Assembly: GCA_014647935.1 (NCBI GenBank)
Contig: BMQD01000011.1
Coordinates: 1 to 64,000, forward strand
Reading direction: 5' to 3'
From: Planomonospora parontospora
Lineage (GTDB): Bacteria; Actinomycetota; Actinomycetes; Streptosporangiales; Streptosporangiaceae
DNA length: 64,000 nt
The notes beneath the pieces were generated by a model that was not told the DNA's origin, did no database searches, and worked only from the letters and a program-made list of their open reading frames with translations. The first letter of the stretch is position 1, and every line of letters starts with the position of its first letter. A program made the position numbers and the translations under genes. Below are positions 35,633 to 45,531 of the stretch, in pieces.

Positions 35633-35851
35633 ATGAAGCCCGACATTCACCCGGAGTACGTCACCACCCAGGTGACCTGCACCTGCGGCAACACCTTCAC
35701 CACCCGCAGCACCGCCAAGAACGGCGCGATCCACGCCGACGTGTGCTCGGCCTGCCACCCGTTCTACACGGGCAAGCAGAAGATCCTGGACACCGGCGGC
35801 CGGGTCGCCCGCTTCGAGAAGCGCTTCGGCAAGAAGACCACGGGCAAGTAG
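35633..35851 (+). CDS. rpmE: 50S ribosomal protein L31, zinc-binding form
   Basis: A 72-residue ribosomal protein, the C+ type: CTCG near residues 16-19 and VCSACH near 37-42 provide four zinc-binding cysteines. The sequence [20 protein letters not shown] and the basic [10 protein letters not shown] tail are typical. ATG with GGAGAGGACG. It stands between rho and prfA, as in Streptomyces. Because it holds zinc, it is often the form replaced under zinc limitation by a Zur-controlled paralogue elsewhere. Confidence 0.96.
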   Translation: MKPDIHPEYVTTQVTCTCGNTFTTRSTAKNGAIHADVCSACHPFYTGKQKILDTGGRVARFEKRFGKKTTGK

Positions 35852-35986
35852 CCCAGCTCCCGACGCCGGCTCGGAACCACCCACCGCTCGCGGAGGGTGC
35901 GCCCGGGTCGGCGTTCGTGGTGAAGCGGCGGGCTTTCCCGGCGGCCTTCCACGGCCGAGGGCTTTCCAAAGGAAGAAGGACGTGCG

Positions 35987-37039
35987 GTGAACCTCGACGA
36001 GCTGCTCAGTGAGTACGCGGAGCTGGAACTCAAGCTCGGCGACCCCACCGTGCACGCGCACCCGACGCAGGCGCGCACGTTCGGCAGGCGCTACGCCGAA
36101 CTGACCCCGATCATCAACACCCACCGCGAGCTCGAGGGCGTCCGGAGCGATCTGGCCACGGCCAGGGAGCTGGCGTCCGAGGACGAGGCCTTCGCCGAGG
36201 AGGCCAAGGAGCTCGAGGCGAGGATCCCCGAGCTGGAGGAGAGGCTCCGCCACCTGCTCGTCCCGCGCGATCCCAACGATGACAAGGACATCATCATGGA
36301 GATCAAGGCGGGCGAGGGCGGCGAGGAGTCGGCGCTGTTCGCCGGCGACCTCCTGCGGATGTACCTCCGCTACGCCGAGCGGGTCGGCTGGAAGACCGAG
36401 ATCATCGACATGACCCACTCCGACCTGGGCGGCTACAAGGACGTCACGGTCGCGGTGAAGGCCAGGGGCGACGAGGGCGTCTGGTCCAGGCTGAAGTTCG
36501 AGGGCGGCGTGCACCGCGTGCAGCGCGTGCCGGTCACCGAGTCGCAGGGCCGCATCCACACCAGCGCGGCGGGCGTCCTGGTCTACCCGGAGGCCGAGGA
36601 GGTCGACGTCCAGATCGACCCGAACGACCTGCGCATCGACGTCTACCGCTCCAGCGGCCCCGGCGGCCAGAGCGTCAACACCACCGACTCGGCGGTGCGC
36701 ATCACGCACATCCCGACCGGGGTGGTCGCCTCCTGCCAGAACGAGAAGAGCCAGCTCCAGAACAAGGAGTCGGCCATGCGCATCCTCCGGGCCCGCCTGC
36801 AGGCCATCGCCGAGGAGGAGGCCAACGCCGCCGCGATGGCCGAGCGCAAGTCGCAGATCCGCACGGTCGACCGCTCCGAGCGCATCCGCACCTACAACTT
36901 CCCCGAGAACCGCATCTCCGACCACCGCACCGGCTTCAAGGCCTACAACCTCGACCAGGTGCTGGACGGGGACCTGTCGGCCGTCATCCAGTCCCTGCTC
37001 GACGCCGAGATGGCGGAGAAGCTCGCCGCCCACGCCTAG
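35987..37039 (+). CDS. prfA: Peptide chain release factor 1
   Basis: Recognises UAA and UAG stop codons. 350 residues with the GGQ motif at 226-228 ([18 protein letters not shown]), the substrate of the downstream PrmC methyltransferase. The codon-recognition region has the PVT motif in [17 protein letters not shown]. The N-terminal long helical hairpin is intact. GTG start with AAGGAAGAAGG upstream. prmC follows after 10 bases. Confidence 0.97.
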   Translation: MNLDELLSEYAELELKLGDPTVHAHPTQARTFGRRYAELTPIINTHRELEGVRSDLATARELASEDEAFAEEAKELEARIPELEERLRHLLVPRDPNDDKDIIMEIKAGEGGEESALFAGDLLRMYLRYAERVGWKTEIIDMTHSDLGGYKDVTVAVKARGDEGVWSRLKFEGGVHRVQRVPVTESQGRIHTSAAGVLVYPEAEEVDVQIDPNDLRIDVYRSSGPGGQSVNTTDSAVRITHIPTGVVASCQNEKSQLQNKESAMRILRARLQAIAEEEANAAAMAERKSQIRTVDRSERIRTYNFPENRISDHRTGFKAYNLDQVLDGDLSAVIQSLLDAEMAEKLAAHA

Positions 37040-37049
37040 AACCCCCGCC

Positions 37050-37904
37050 ATGACCTTTCTGCTGGACGAGATCGCCCTCGCCACCGCCCGGCTCGCCGAG
37101 GCAGGTGTGCCGTCGCCGCGCACCGACGCCGAGGAGATCGCCGCCTATGTCCACGGCGTACGGCGCAGCGAGCTGCACACCGTGGCCGACGCGGACTTCG
37201 ACGCGCTGTTCTGGGAGGGCGTCGCCCGGCGCGAGGCCCGCGAGCCTCTCCAGCACATCACCGGGCGGGCGTACTTCCGCTACCTGTCCCTGGAGGTCGG
37301 GCCCGGCGTCTTCGTGCCGCGCCCGGAGACCGAGGTGATGACGGGCTGGGCCATCGAGCGGCTGCAGGAGATGGACGTCGCCTCCCCGGTCGTGGTGGAC
37401 CTCGGCACCGGCTCCGGCGCGATCGCGCTGTCCATCGCCCAGGAGGTCGCCCTGGCCACCGTGCACGCGGTCGAGGTCGACCCGGACGCCTACCGGTGGG
37501 CCAAGCGCAACATCCTGGAGCAGGGCCAGGGCCGGGTGCAGCTGCACCCCGAGGACCTCGCCGACGCGCTGCCCGAGCTGAACGGCCAGGTGGACCTGGT
37601 GGTGTCCAACCCGCCCTACATCCCGCCGGGTGCGATCCCGCGCGACCCCGAGGTGCGCGACTACGACCCGCACCGCGCCCTGTTCGGCTCAGGGCGCGAC
37701 GGCCTCGACGAGGTCAGGGCGGTGGAGCGGACCGCGCGCAGGCTGCTCCGGCCGGGCGGGTTCGTCGCCGTGGAGCACGCCGACGAGCAGGGCACCCCGG
37801 TCTATCTGATCTTCTCCGAGGAGAACGGCTGGCGCGACGTGCGCAGCCGGCAGGACCTCGCCCGCAGGGACCGCTTCGTCACCGCTCGTTTCGGCCAGGA
37901 GTAG
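37050..37904 (+). CDS. prmC: Release-factor glutamine N5-methyltransferase
   Basis: SAM-dependent methylation of the GGQ glutamine of release factors. 284 residues. N-terminal five-helix domain (ATARLAEAGVPSPRTDAEEIAAYV). SAM-binding loop VVDLGTGSGAIALS, and the hallmark NPPYIPPGAI (about residues 188-197) that holds the substrate glutamine. It is placed directly after its substrate gene prfA, an almost universal arrangement. The YwlC-type gene follows after 29 bases. Confidence 0.95.
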   Translation: MTFLLDEIALATARLAEAGVPSPRTDAEEIAAYVHGVRRSELHTVADADFDALFWEGVARREAREPLQHITGRAYFRYLSLEVGPGVFVPRPETEVMTGWAIERLQEMDVASPVVVDLGTGSGAIALSIAQEVALATVHAVEVDPDAYRWAKRNILEQGQGRVQLHPEDLADALPELNGQVDLVVSNPPYIPPGAIPRDPEVRDYDPHRALFGSGRDGLDEVRAVERTARRLLRPGGFVAVEHADEQGTPVYLIFSEENGWRDVRSRQDLARRDRFVTARFGQE

Positions 37905-37933
37905 GATCCCGGCCGGGAACAGGAAGGAACGCC

Positions 37934-38599
37934 GTGAGCAGACGCTATGACTGCGCCGACGCCGAGCAGAGGGCGGCGGGCCTGACCGACGCGGCATCGG
38001 CCGTACGGCGCGGCGAGCTGGTGGTGCTCCCGACGGACACCGTCTACGGCATCGGCGCCGACGCCTTCACCCCGTCCGCGGTGAACCTCCTGCTGGAGGC
38101 CAAGGGACGCGGCCGGGACATGCCGGTGCCCGTCCTCGTCGGCACCGTGCGCGCGGCGAACGCGCTGGTGGAGAACCTGGGGCCGTACGGCCAGGACCTC
38201 GTCGACTCCTTCTGGCCCGGCCCGCTCACGCTCATCTGCCGGGTCAACCGGTCGCTCTCGTGGGACCTGGGCGAGACCAAGGGCACCGTCGCGCTCCGGA
38301 TGCCGCTGCACGCGGTCGCCCTGGACCTGCTCAAGGACACCGGCCCGATGGCCGTCTCCAGCGCCAACCGCTCCGGCGCCCCCGCCGCGACCACGGCGGA
38401 GGAGGCCGAGAAGCAGCTCGGCGACGCGGTCTCGGTCTATCTCGACGGAGGGCCCTGCGCGGACTCGGTCCCGTCCACGATCCTCGACCTGACCACGGCC
38501 GTGCCCCGGCTGCTGCGCCGCGGGGCCGTACCGGTGGAGAAGCTGCGCGAGGTGATCGGCTACGTGGCGACCGACGCGGGCCCGGAATCCGAGGCCTGA
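37934..38599 (+). CDS. tsaC: L-threonylcarbamoyladenylate synthase (YwlC/TsaC type)
   Basis: Makes threonylcarbamoyl-AMP from threonine, bicarbonate and ATP for t6A modification of ANN-decoding tRNAs. 221 residues, the single-domain form without the Sua5 C-terminal domain. Motifs include LVVLPTDTVYGIGADAF, the KGRGRDMPVPVLV loop (KxR.. substrate site), FWPGPLTLI and MAVSSANRSGAPAATT. The GTG at 37934 is fixed by GGAAGGAAC 5-6 bases upstream; the open frame extends further back into prmC. Proximity to thrCB is the conserved synteny. Confidence 0.94.
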   Translation: MSRRYDCADAEQRAAGLTDAASAVRRGELVVLPTDTVYGIGADAFTPSAVNLLLEAKGRGRDMPVPVLVGTVRAANALVENLGPYGQDLVDSFWPGPLTLICRVNRSLSWDLGETKGTVALRMPLHAVALDLLKDTGPMAVSSANRSGAPAATTAEEAEKQLGDAVSVYLDGGPCADSVPSTILDLTTAVPRLLRRGAVPVEKLREVIGYVATDAGPESEA

Positions 38600-38714
38600 C
38601 CGGGGTCCGCGGCCCGGCCGGCCCGGGACCTGACCCGGTCCACGTCCTGAGGAAGCCGCATCCGCCCCCGGCCCGCGTTCCGGCCGGTCCGGGAGGCCGT
38701 CCGGGGCGGGGGGG

Positions 38715-39725
38715 TCAGCGCACCGTGTCCACCGCGTTGCCGCTGTCGTGCTCCCGGACGTAGTCGTCGATGCGGTCGTCCTGGATCGCCGCGCTGAGCG
38801 CGCGGACCTCGGGCATGTCCAGCAGGACGACGCTCTGGCGGCTCCTCGTGCCGGTGCCCTCCACCGGCATCGTGACGTAGTCGAGGGAGTCGAGACCGGC
38901 CAGGTCGAGCATCCGGGACCTGAGCATGCCCGTGGTGACCCCCGCGTCGACGCTGAAGGCCTTGGTCAGGGCGCGCAGCAGGTCGTTGACCTTGACGGGG
39001 TTGGTGAGCGTCTCGGCGCTGAGCACCTTGTCGGCGATGGAGCTCAGCAGCGCCTGCTGGCGCTTGATCCGGTCGAGGTCGCCTCCCGGGAGGTTGGCGC
39101 GCTGACGGACGAAGAGCAGGGCCTCCTCCCCGCCGAGGTGCTGTACGCCGGCCTTCCAGGTGACCTTGCGGTAGGGGTCGTAGACCGTCTCGGCGATGTC
39201 GACGTCGACCCCGCCGATCGCGTCGACGGCCGCGGCGAACCCCCGGAAGTCGATCGCGGCGTAGTGGTCGATCCGGACGCCGGTGAGTTTCTCGACGGTC
39301 CTGATCAGCAGGGCGGGACCGCCCCAGGAGAAGGCGGCGTTGATCTTCGCCTTGCCCTTCCCCGGGACGGTGACCCACGAGTCCCGGGGGATGGAGACCA
39401 CGGAGACGAGGTTGCGGCCCTCGGAGAGGTGGATCAGCATGATCGTGTCGGTGCGCTGCTGCCCCGGCCGCCAGAGCTCCCCGCGCGCGTCCTCGCCGGT
39501 CGTCGTCTCCTCGGAGCGGGTGTCGGTCCCGACCAGCAGCCAGTTCTCCCCGACGCCGGGCTCGGGCGGGGGCCGTTCGGCCTCGTCGGTGGGCAGCGCG
39601 CCGGGCAGGCGGGTGATGTCACCGTCGAGGCTCACCTGGAACGCGTAGAGCGCACCGGCGCCGCAGACGCCCATCAGGACCACGGCGGCGCCGATGATCA
39701 GTAGCAGCCGGCGGGCGCGACGCAT
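38715..39725 (-). CDS. LytR-CpsA-Psr family cell-wall glycopolymer transferase
   Basis: A 336-residue membrane-anchored LCP enzyme that transfers lipid-linked glycopolymers to peptidoglycan outside the cell. One N-terminal membrane segment (LLLIIGAAVVLMGVCGAGALY). The LCP domain has NWLLVGTDTRSE, the RTDTIMLIHLSEGRNLVSVVSIPRDSWV phosphate-site arginines and DFRGFAAAVDAIGGVDVDI. Start placed at the ATG at 39725 (MRRARRLLL) with AGGGGT upstream, dropping 15 residues of a longer frame. It is convergent with tsaC and divergent from the unknown pair that follows. Confidence 0.9.
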   Translation of the reverse strand: MRRARRLLLIIGAAVVLMGVCGAGALYAFQVSLDGDITRLPGALPTDEAERPPPEPGVGENWLLVGTDTRSEETTTGEDARGELWRPGQQRTDTIMLIHLSEGRNLVSVVSIPRDSWVTVPGKGKAKINAAFSWGGPALLIRTVEKLTGVRIDHYAAIDFRGFAAAVDAIGGVDVDIAETVYDPYRKVTWKAGVQHLGGEEALLFVRQRANLPGGDLDRIKRQQALLSSIADKVLSAETLTNPVKVNDLLRALTKAFSVDAGVTTGMLRSRMLDLAGLDSLDYVTMPVEGTGTRSRQSVVLLDMPEVRALSAAIQDDRIDDYVREHDSGNAVDTVR

Positions 39726-39947
39726 CGAGCTGACCCCTATCGAATCCGGTACATCCCGGTATGCACGCATATCGCCGTGCGACCTGCCGACACCCTACGG
39801 CCAGGAGGCGCCGCAGGGCACCACCGGCGGGCGGATCCGCCAGGACCGCGGCCCGCGTCCATGATTGATACCGGCTGATTATCACCGTGACGCGGGAGCG
39901 TCCTCCCGGTACCGTGAATTCGGCCGCCAACTCCCCGGGAGACGCCC

Positions 39948-41795
39948 ATGGGCAAGTTCGACGGAATGGACCCCGCGCTGGTCCGTGACCTGCTCGCCGA
40001 GGTGAAGCGGGCCGCCGAGCAGATGCGGACGGTCGAGAGCCGGGTGACCCGCCTGATGAGCGGGGCCGGTCTGTCCTCGCAGTCCGCCCACCGCCCGGTC
40101 CAGGTCGCCGACGAGTGCGACACGATGGTCCGGGACGTCTCGGCCCGCGTCGCGCTGCTGGAGAAGAAGGTCAGGCAGGACGCGGATCCCACGCCCGGCC
40201 CGAAGGCCGCCGGCCCGGAGTCCGGGACGCCCGAGGCGCGGACCCCGGCTCCGCAGCGGCCGGAGCAGGACGAGCCCAGGGCGGGGACGCCGGGGTCGGA
40301 GGAACCGAAGACGGGCGGCACGCCCGCTCCGGAGGCACCGGGACAGAAGCCGGAGGAGCCGAAGACGGGGACACCGGCTCCGGAGACGTCGAAGCAGGAT
40401 CCGCCGAAGGCCGAGGCACCCAGGACCGAGTCGGCCCCGCAGACGCCCAGGACCGAGGACCTGAAGCCCGCCGTACCGGAGAGCGGGGGGAACCCCCGCT
40501 GGGACGGCTCGCAGGCGGGTGACCAGCCGAGGGCGGAGGCGCCGCGGACGGAGGCCCCGGAGTCCGGCACCGGGCCCGGCACCGACTCCAGGGGCGAAGG
40601 CGACTTCAAGGGGGAGAGCGGCTCCAAGGGCGACGACAGGTCGATCCGGATCGAGGATCCGCCCCGCGACGCGCCCCGGACGCAGCCCGACTCCACACCC
40701 GACCTCAAGCCCGAGGCCGACTCCAAGGGCGACGACAGGTCGCCGCGGGGCGGGGACCCCGCACCCGGCGCGCCGGGCGCGGACGACGTCCGGGACGCGA
40801 AGCCGGACACCGGCTCGAAGGGGGACGAGCGTTCGCCCCGGGGCGACGGCGGCGGGCCCGAGATCCGTGTTCCGGACGGCGGCACGGGAACGGACTCGGG
40901 TACTGGAACGGACCCCGGCACGGGAACGGACTCGGGCACGGGATCCGGCGCGGGCGACGTGCCGGACACGAGGCAGAAGGACCACCCCGACGACATCGAC
41001 CAGAGCGGCGCGCTCAAACCGCAGGTCGTCGAGGTGGACGGGGTGAAGGTGCTGCAGATCCCGCTCGACCCGCCCTCCGCCGAGCAGGTGGAGGCGCTGC
41101 TGGAGAAGATCGAGGACGTCGCGCCCATGGACATGCCGTCCGTCGAGGGCGTCTCGCAGTACGCCGACACGCGGCCCGGCCAGGTCGAGCCGCACGGGCC
41201 CCTCCCGTCCGCGAAGCCCGACGTCCCCCTCCTCGACACCGTCGGGCCCGCCGAGGACCAGACCGTCCAGCCGCCGGGTACGGGCGGGGAGACGGGTGAC
41301 CGGTCGACGGGCACGAAGGAGGCGCCGGACGGCTCCGGCGGTTCGGGAGGCTCGGGGACGTCCGGCGGTCCGGGAGGCTCGGGGACGTCCGGTGGTTCGG
41401 ACGGAGCGGGAGGCTCGGGCGGGGCGGAGGACTCCGGGGCCCGGGAGAGGGCGGACGGTTCCGGCGGGACGGGAGGTGCCGGGACGCCCGGCGGTTCCCT
41501 CCCGGACGGGGGCGCCGACGCCGCGCCCCGGTGGACGACGACCGGCGACGTGGTCTCCGTCCGGGTCGACCTGCCCGATCTGGAGGCGATCAGGACGCTC
41601 GCCGACAACGCGCGGGCGATCGAACCGCTGGAGATGCCCGGAGTGCAGGTCCCCGACGGCGAGACGTGGGGTGAGGGGGCCTGGGCGGCCATGGAGGTCG
41701 GGCCGGACGGTTCCCCGGGAGAGGCGGGCCCACAGGACCCGCGCAGGCCCGTCCCGCCGCCCGGCGGCGGCTCGTCAGGCGGACAGTCGGTGTAA
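39948..41795 (+). CDS. Long low-complexity protein with helical head and two related C-terminal motifs
   Basis: A 615-residue protein of unknown function. Residues ~1-80 form a helical head ([30 protein letters not shown]) that resembles WXG100/ESX-like helices. A highly repetitive Pro/Glu/Thr/Gly linker follows (residues ~85-350 and ~440-530). Two short related motifs remain: one near 370-410 ([27 protein letters not shown]) and one near 540-580 ([27 protein letters not shown]). There is no signal peptide or transmembrane segment. It is coupled to the small gene at 41808. Secretion by a non-Sec route or scaffold use is possible; no family is recognised. Confidence 0.7.
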   Translation: MGKFDGMDPALVRDLLAEVKRAAEQMRTVESRVTRLMSGAGLSSQSAHRPVQVADECDTMVRDVSARVALLEKKVRQDADPTPGPKAAGPESGTPEARTPAPQRPEQDEPRAGTPGSEEPKTGGTPAPEAPGQKPEEPKTGTPAPETSKQDPPKAEAPRTESAPQTPRTEDLKPAVPESGGNPRWDGSQAGDQPRAEAPRTEAPESGTGPGTDSRGEGDFKGESGSKGDDRSIRIEDPPRDAPRTQPDSTPDLKPEADSKGDDRSPRGGDPAPGAPGADDVRDAKPDTGSKGDERSPRGDGGGPEIRVPDGGTGTDSGTGTDPGTGTDSGTGSGAGDVPDTRQKDHPDDIDQSGALKPQVVEVDGVKVLQIPLDPPSAEQVEALLEKIEDVAPMDMPSVEGVSQYADTRPGQVEPHGPLPSAKPDVPLLDTVGPAEDQTVQPPGTGGETGDRSTGTKEAPDGSGGSGGSGTSGGPGGSGTSGGSDGAGGSGGAEDSGARERADGSGGTGGAGTPGGSLPDGGADAAPRWTTTGDVVSVRVDLPDLEAIRTLADNARAIEPLEMPGVQVPDGETWGEGAWAAMEVGPDGSPGEAGPQDPRRPVPPPGGGSSGGQSV

Positions 41796-41807
41796 GGAGT
41801 CCTGGAA

Positions 41808-42188
41808 ATGTACGCAGACCCGCCCGCCCCGCAGCCGCTCCAGCCGGGGGAGACCCCGCCGTCGGGGGGGACCTCGGGCGTGCCGGCGCCGGGCGCCGCC
41901 GCGGCCTGGGAGTTCAACCCCGACTACCAGCGCCTGATCGTGCTGTGGGGGCAGGTCGTGCCCCTGCTGGACACGCTGGACGCCTCACTCGACAAGGCGT
42001 ACCGGATGGGCCGGAGCCGCGACGTCTGGGACGCACCCGTCGGGGAGCGCTACGTGAAGGACCTGACCGAGTGGAAGGCCCGCCTCGGCCAGTACCGCCA
42101 GGCGATCCTCACCTCGATCAGCGACCAGGCGGCCGACACGCCCCGCTGGATACCGGTCGACGCCGGCGCGCCGCACGCGTTCTCCTGA
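41808..42188 (+). CDS. Small helical protein, partner of the low-complexity protein
   Basis: A 126-residue protein, 12 bases after the previous gene and with AAGGAG upstream, so co-expressed. The first 35 residues are Pro/Gly-rich. The rest is two amphipathic helices ([31 protein letters not shown] and [27 protein letters not shown]) joined by a VWDAPVG turn, reminiscent of the WxG helical hairpin of ESX proteins. No signal peptide. Not recognised as a named family. Confidence 0.65.
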   Translation: MYADPPAPQPLQPGETPPSGGTSGVPAPGAAAAWEFNPDYQRLIVLWGQVVPLLDTLDASLDKAYRMGRSRDVWDAPVGERYVKDLTEWKARLGQYRQAILTSISDQAADTPRWIPVDAGAPHAFS

Positions 42189-42359
42189 CGGGCCGGCGCC
42201 GGCCTCCGCGCGTCCCGCCGGGCCCCGTCCGCGTCGCGGCGGCGCGCCGTCCCGGGCGGCCGGGCCGGGAACCGGAGGGGGTCGTCGGCCTCGGGGCAGG
42301 TCGGGGCCGGGGAGGACGCTTCACGGCGGGCTTCTCCGGGAAGGGGAAGCACGGTGACA

Positions 42360-42419
42360 CGGTGACCGGGCGGCGGCGCGCAACGCCGCGGCCGGCATGG
42401 GGAAAGCCACCGATCACCG
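42360..42419 (+). other. Structured glyA leader segment
   Basis: Outer arms CGGTGA (42360-42365) and TCACCG (42414-42419) enclose an inner stem GCGGCG/CGCCGC (42370-42375, 42384-42389) and a GCCGGCATGGGGAAAGCC segment. It lies 30 bases before glyA in a 260-base non-coding stretch. The nested pairing suggests a structured 5' UTR. It does not match any riboswitch consensus I can confirm. Confidence 0.35.
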
Positions 42420-42448
42420 GCGCCCGAGCCGCTGAACGGAGTGAGTCG

Positions 42449-43714
42449 ATGAGCTCTGTGCCCTACTACGGCCCCGACTACGGTCTCCTGCTCCGCCGAG
42501 ATCCCGAGATGGCGGAGGTCCTCCTCGGCGAGCTGGAGCGGCTGCGCGGCGGCCTCCAGCTGATCGCCAGCGAGAATCTCGCCTCGCCCGCGGTCCTGGC
42601 CGCGCTCGGCTCCACCCTCACCAACAAGTACGCCGAGGGATACCCCGGGCGGCGCTACTACGGGGGGTGCGAGGTCGTCGACCGGGCCGAGGGACTCGCG
42701 ATCGACCGGGCCAGGCGGCTGTTCGGGGCCGACCACGTCAACGTGCAGCCGCACTCGGGCAGCTCGGCCAACCTCGCGGCGTACGCGGCGCTGCTCCAGC
42801 CGGGCGACGGCGTGCTGGCGATGGCGCTGCCGCACGGGGGGCACCTCACCCACGGATCGAAGGTCAACTTCTCCGGGCGGTGGTTCGACGTCACGGAGTA
42901 CGGCGTGCGGCGCGACACCGAGCTGATCGACTACGACGAGGTCAGGGAACTGGCCCTGCGGCACCGGCCGAAGGTGATCATCTGCGGCGCCACGGCCTAC
43001 CCCCGGAAGATCGACTTCGCGGCCTTCCGGGGGATCGCCGACGAGGCCGGCGCGTGGCTGCTCGCCGACGTGGCCCACACGGTCGGGCTGATGGCGGGAG
43101 GGGCGCTGCCGTCCGCGGTGCCGTACGCCGACGTGGTCACCTTCACCACGCACAAGGCGCTGCGCGGGCCGCGGGGCGGGGGGATCATGTGCACGGCCGA
43201 GCTGGCGGCGCGGATCGACCGGGCGGTGTTCCCGTTCACCCAGGGCGGTCCGCTCATGCACGCGGTGGCGGCCAAGGCGGTGGCCTTCGGCGAGGCGCTC
43301 CGGCCGGAGTTCGCCGACTACGCGCGGCGCGTCGTGGAGAACGCGCAGGTGCTGGCCGAGGGGCTGGCGGCGGAGGGCATGCGGCCGGTCTCCGGAGGCA
43401 CGGACAGCCACCTGGCCCTGATCGACCTGCGGGGGTTCGCGGCCTCCGGCGCGGTGGCCGAGCAGCGGTGCGCCGACGCCGGCATCACGCTGAACCGGAA
43501 CGCGATCCCCTACGACCCGGAGCCGCCCACCGTGACGTCCGGCATCAGGCTGGGGACCCCCTGCGCGACCACGCAGGGGATGGGGACGGAGGAGATGAAG
43601 GAGGTGGCCTCGCTGGTGGCGGAGGCCGTCCGCAGCCCCGACTCCGCGGGGGAGGTCAGGGCGCGCGTCCGTGAGCTGACGAGTGCATATCCGGCATATC
43701 CCAGCGAATTGTGA
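42449..43714 (+). CDS. glyA: Serine hydroxymethyltransferase
   Basis: PLP enzyme interconverting serine and glycine with tetrahydrofolate. 421 residues. N-terminal [20 protein letters not shown] and [16 protein letters not shown] for substrate binding, the PLP lysine K236 in [16 protein letters not shown] (family normally TTTTHKTLRGPRGG), and a folate region near the C-terminus. The ATG at 42449 is used; the open frame runs further upstream but is non-coding in character. It supplies glycine and one-carbon units next to threonine biosynthesis. Confidence 0.95.
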   Translation: MSSVPYYGPDYGLLLRRDPEMAEVLLGELERLRGGLQLIASENLASPAVLAALGSTLTNKYAEGYPGRRYYGGCEVVDRAEGLAIDRARRLFGADHVNVQPHSGSSANLAAYAALLQPGDGVLAMALPHGGHLTHGSKVNFSGRWFDVTEYGVRRDTELIDYDEVRELALRHRPKVIICGATAYPRKIDFAAFRGIADEAGAWLLADVAHTVGLMAGGALPSAVPYADVVTFTTHKALRGPRGGGIMCTAELAARIDRAVFPFTQGGPLMHAVAAKAVAFGEALRPEFADYARRVVENAQVLAEGLAAEGMRPVSGGTDSHLALIDLRGFAASGAVAEQRCADAGITLNRNAIPYDPEPPTVTSGIRLGTPCATTQGMGTEEMKEVASLVAEAVRSPDSAGEVRARVRELTSAYPAYPSEL

Positions 43715-43771
43715 GTTGCTCTGTGCCGTTTTCCGGTCACAAGCGGCCGGACTATCCGCGAAACTAGGTCC

Positions 43772-45367
43772 GTGCGCGAATATCTGTTGATGGCGTTGGT
43801 GGCGGCCGCGGTGACCTACCTCCTGGTCCCCGGGGTCCGGGTCTTCGCCATCCGCATCGGCGCGATGCCCGAGGTCCGCGACCGGGACGTGCACACCACC
43901 CCGACGCCGCGGCTCGGCGGCCTGGCCATGTACGGCGGGCTGGTGGCGGGCCTGCTGGTCGCCCGGAGCCTGCCGTACGCCGGAGGGCGGCTGGCGGACG
44001 CGGAGGTGGCCGACGGGAACGTGGTGCTGGCCCTGATCCTGGCGGGCGGCCTGATCACGCTGACGGGCTTCCTGGACGACTGGTGGGGCATGGACGCCTT
44101 CATCAAGCTGGCCGGGCAGATCGGGGCGGCCGGCGTGCTGGTCGCCTTCGGGGTCAGCCTCCCCTGGCTGCCGCTCCCCAGCGACATGGGCGGCGCCTAC
44201 GTGCTCGGCTCGACGCTGGGACCGGTGATCACGATCATGATCGTGGTGGTCATGATCAACGCGGTCAACTTCGTCGACGGGCTGGACGGGCTGGCGGCCG
44301 GGATCGTCGGCATCGCCGCGATGGCGACGTGGACCTACTCCATCATCCTGTCCACCGACAACGGGGACACCACCATCAACGTCACCGCGGCGGTCGCCTC
44401 GGTGCTCATCGGGGTGTGCCTGGGCTTCCTGCCGCACAACTTCCATCCTGCGAAGATCTTCATGGGCGACACCGGGGCCATGCTGATCGGCCTGGTCCTC
44501 GCCTCCACCATGATCACGATCACGCCGCTGGACTCCAGCACCATCAACGACTTCCCGGTCGTGCTGCCGCTGCTGATCCCGATCGCGATCCTGGTGCTGC
44601 CGCTGCTCGACCTGATCATGGCGGTGATCCGGCGCACCTCCAACGGGCTCTCGCCGTTCGCCCCCGACCGGGGTCACCTGCACCACCGGCTGCTGGACAT
44701 CGGCCACTCGCACCGCAGCAGCGTCCTGATCATGTACGCCTGGACGGTCCTGTTCGCCTTCGCCGTCGTGGCGATGTCCGTCGTCGGCGTTCCGCTGCTG
44801 CTGTTCCTGCTCACCGTGCTGCTGGCCATCGGCGGACTGGCGCTGGTGGCGCTGCCGCGCTGGCGCTCGCGCCGGAACGGGAGCGGCAGGGGGGCGCACG
44901 CCGCCGGGCGCCGCGCCCGCCCGGACGAGGGGCCCGCGGAGCAGGTCGCCAGGGCCGTCCCGGCGCCGCCCGCCGCGCAGGAGACCTGGACGCCCCCCGC
45001 GCCCGCGCCCGCGCCCGTGGCCTTCCCGCAGCCGCTGGCCGCCCCGGTCGCCCCCGAGGGGGTCCCGCGGTTCCCGGCCGCCCCGGCGGTCCCCGAGGCG
45101 TCCCCGCGGTCTCCGGCTGCTCCGGCGGCCGGTCCGGTGCCCTCCCCGCAGCCGCCGCGGTCTCCGCAGTCCCCGCGGTCTCCGCAGTCCCCGCGGTCTC
45201 CGCAGTCCCCGCGGTCTCCGCAGTCCCCGCGGTCTCCGGCCGCCCCGGCGGTCCCTCCGGCGGCCGAGCCGGGCGACGACACGGCGGTGCTCTCGATCGT
45301 CCCCGACCTTCCGGGGCCGTCACGGTCCGCCACCCGGGGTCCGGCGGCGAGGTTTCCCAATCCCTGA
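43772..45367 (+). CDS. wecA: WecA/Rfe-like polyprenyl-phosphate GlcNAc-1-phosphate transferase
   Basis: Membrane enzyme that starts a lipid-linked glycan by moving a sugar-1-phosphate to undecaprenyl or decaprenyl phosphate. About eleven hydrophobic segments in residues 1-365. Motifs: TPRLGGLAMYGG, the metal/substrate aspartates in GFLDDWWGMD, NAVNFVDGLDGLAAGI, HPAKIFMGDTGAM and the C-terminal PDRGHLHHRLLDIGHSH. Beyond residue ~365 is a 160-residue cytoplasmic, Pro-rich tail with (SPRSPQ)n repeats. GTG start. Lies between glyA and the atp operon, as in Streptomyces. Confidence 0.93.
   Translation: MREYLLMALVAAAVTYLLVPGVRVFAIRIGAMPEVRDRDVHTTPTPRLGGLAMYGGLVAGLLVARSLPYAGGRLADAEVADGNVVLALILAGGLITLTGFLDDWWGMDAFIKLAGQIGAAGVLVAFGVSLPWLPLPSDMGGAYVLGSTLGPVITIMIVVVMINAVNFVDGLDGLAAGIVGIAAMATWTYSIILSTDNGDTTINVTAAVASVLIGVCLGFLPHNFHPAKIFMGDTGAMLIGLVLASTMITITPLDSSTINDFPVVLPLLIPIAILVLPLLDLIMAVIRRTSNGLSPFAPDRGHLHHRLLDIGHSHRSSVLIMYAWTVLFAFAVVAMSVVGVPLLLFLLTVLLAIGGLALVALPRWRSRRNGSGRGAHAAGRRARPDEGPAEQVARAVPAPPAAQETWTPPAPAPAPVAFPQPLAAPVAPEGVPRFPAAPAVPEASPRSPAAPAAGPVPSPQPPRSPQSPRSPQSPRSPQSPRSPQSPRSPAAPAVPPAAEPGDDTAVLSIVPDLPGPSRSATRGPAARFPNP
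45158..45229 (+). repeat. 18-bp tandem repeat in the wecA 3' end
   Basis: Four perfect units of CGGTCTCCGCAGTCCCCG plus a partial fifth, in frame, encoding the (Ser-Pro-Arg/Gln) proline-rich tail. A likely length-variable locus between strains. Confidence 0.88.
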
Positions 45368-45430
45368 GACGACCTGGTCGGTACCGGCTGGAAACCTCTA
45401 GATCGTTTACTTGAAACGGCAGGTAAAGGC

Positions 45431-45491
45431 GCTCTTCCAAGAGCTTGTGATAGCTTTCACTAGCAGGTGTTCGGCAGTCCGAGCCTGCTAG
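45431..45491 (+). promoter_or_regulatory. Paired inverted repeats in the atp operon leader
   Basis: GCTCTT-cc-AAGAGC (45431-45444) is a tight DNA palindrome. CTAGCAGG/CCTGCTAG (45460-45467 and 45484-45491) is an 8-bp perfect stem enclosing an inner CGG/CCG. The region is AT-rich for this genome and lies between wecA and the first atp gene. It probably carries the operon promoter and a control element. Confidence 0.5.
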
Positions 45492-45531
45492 GTAGCAATC
45501 GCTCGCTTGATAACAGCCACCTGGAGTGCCG

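Noticed and set aside
34673-35851. A 392-residue ORF running from inside rho through rpmE
   Set aside because: Only the last 72 codons are real (rpmE); the rest is a shadow frame of rho and untranslated sequence.
42330-42448. ZTP, glycine or cobalamin riboswitch upstream of glyA
   Set aside because: None of the invariant bases (for example the ZTP CCGCCUGGGC element) is present; kept only as an unnamed structured leader.
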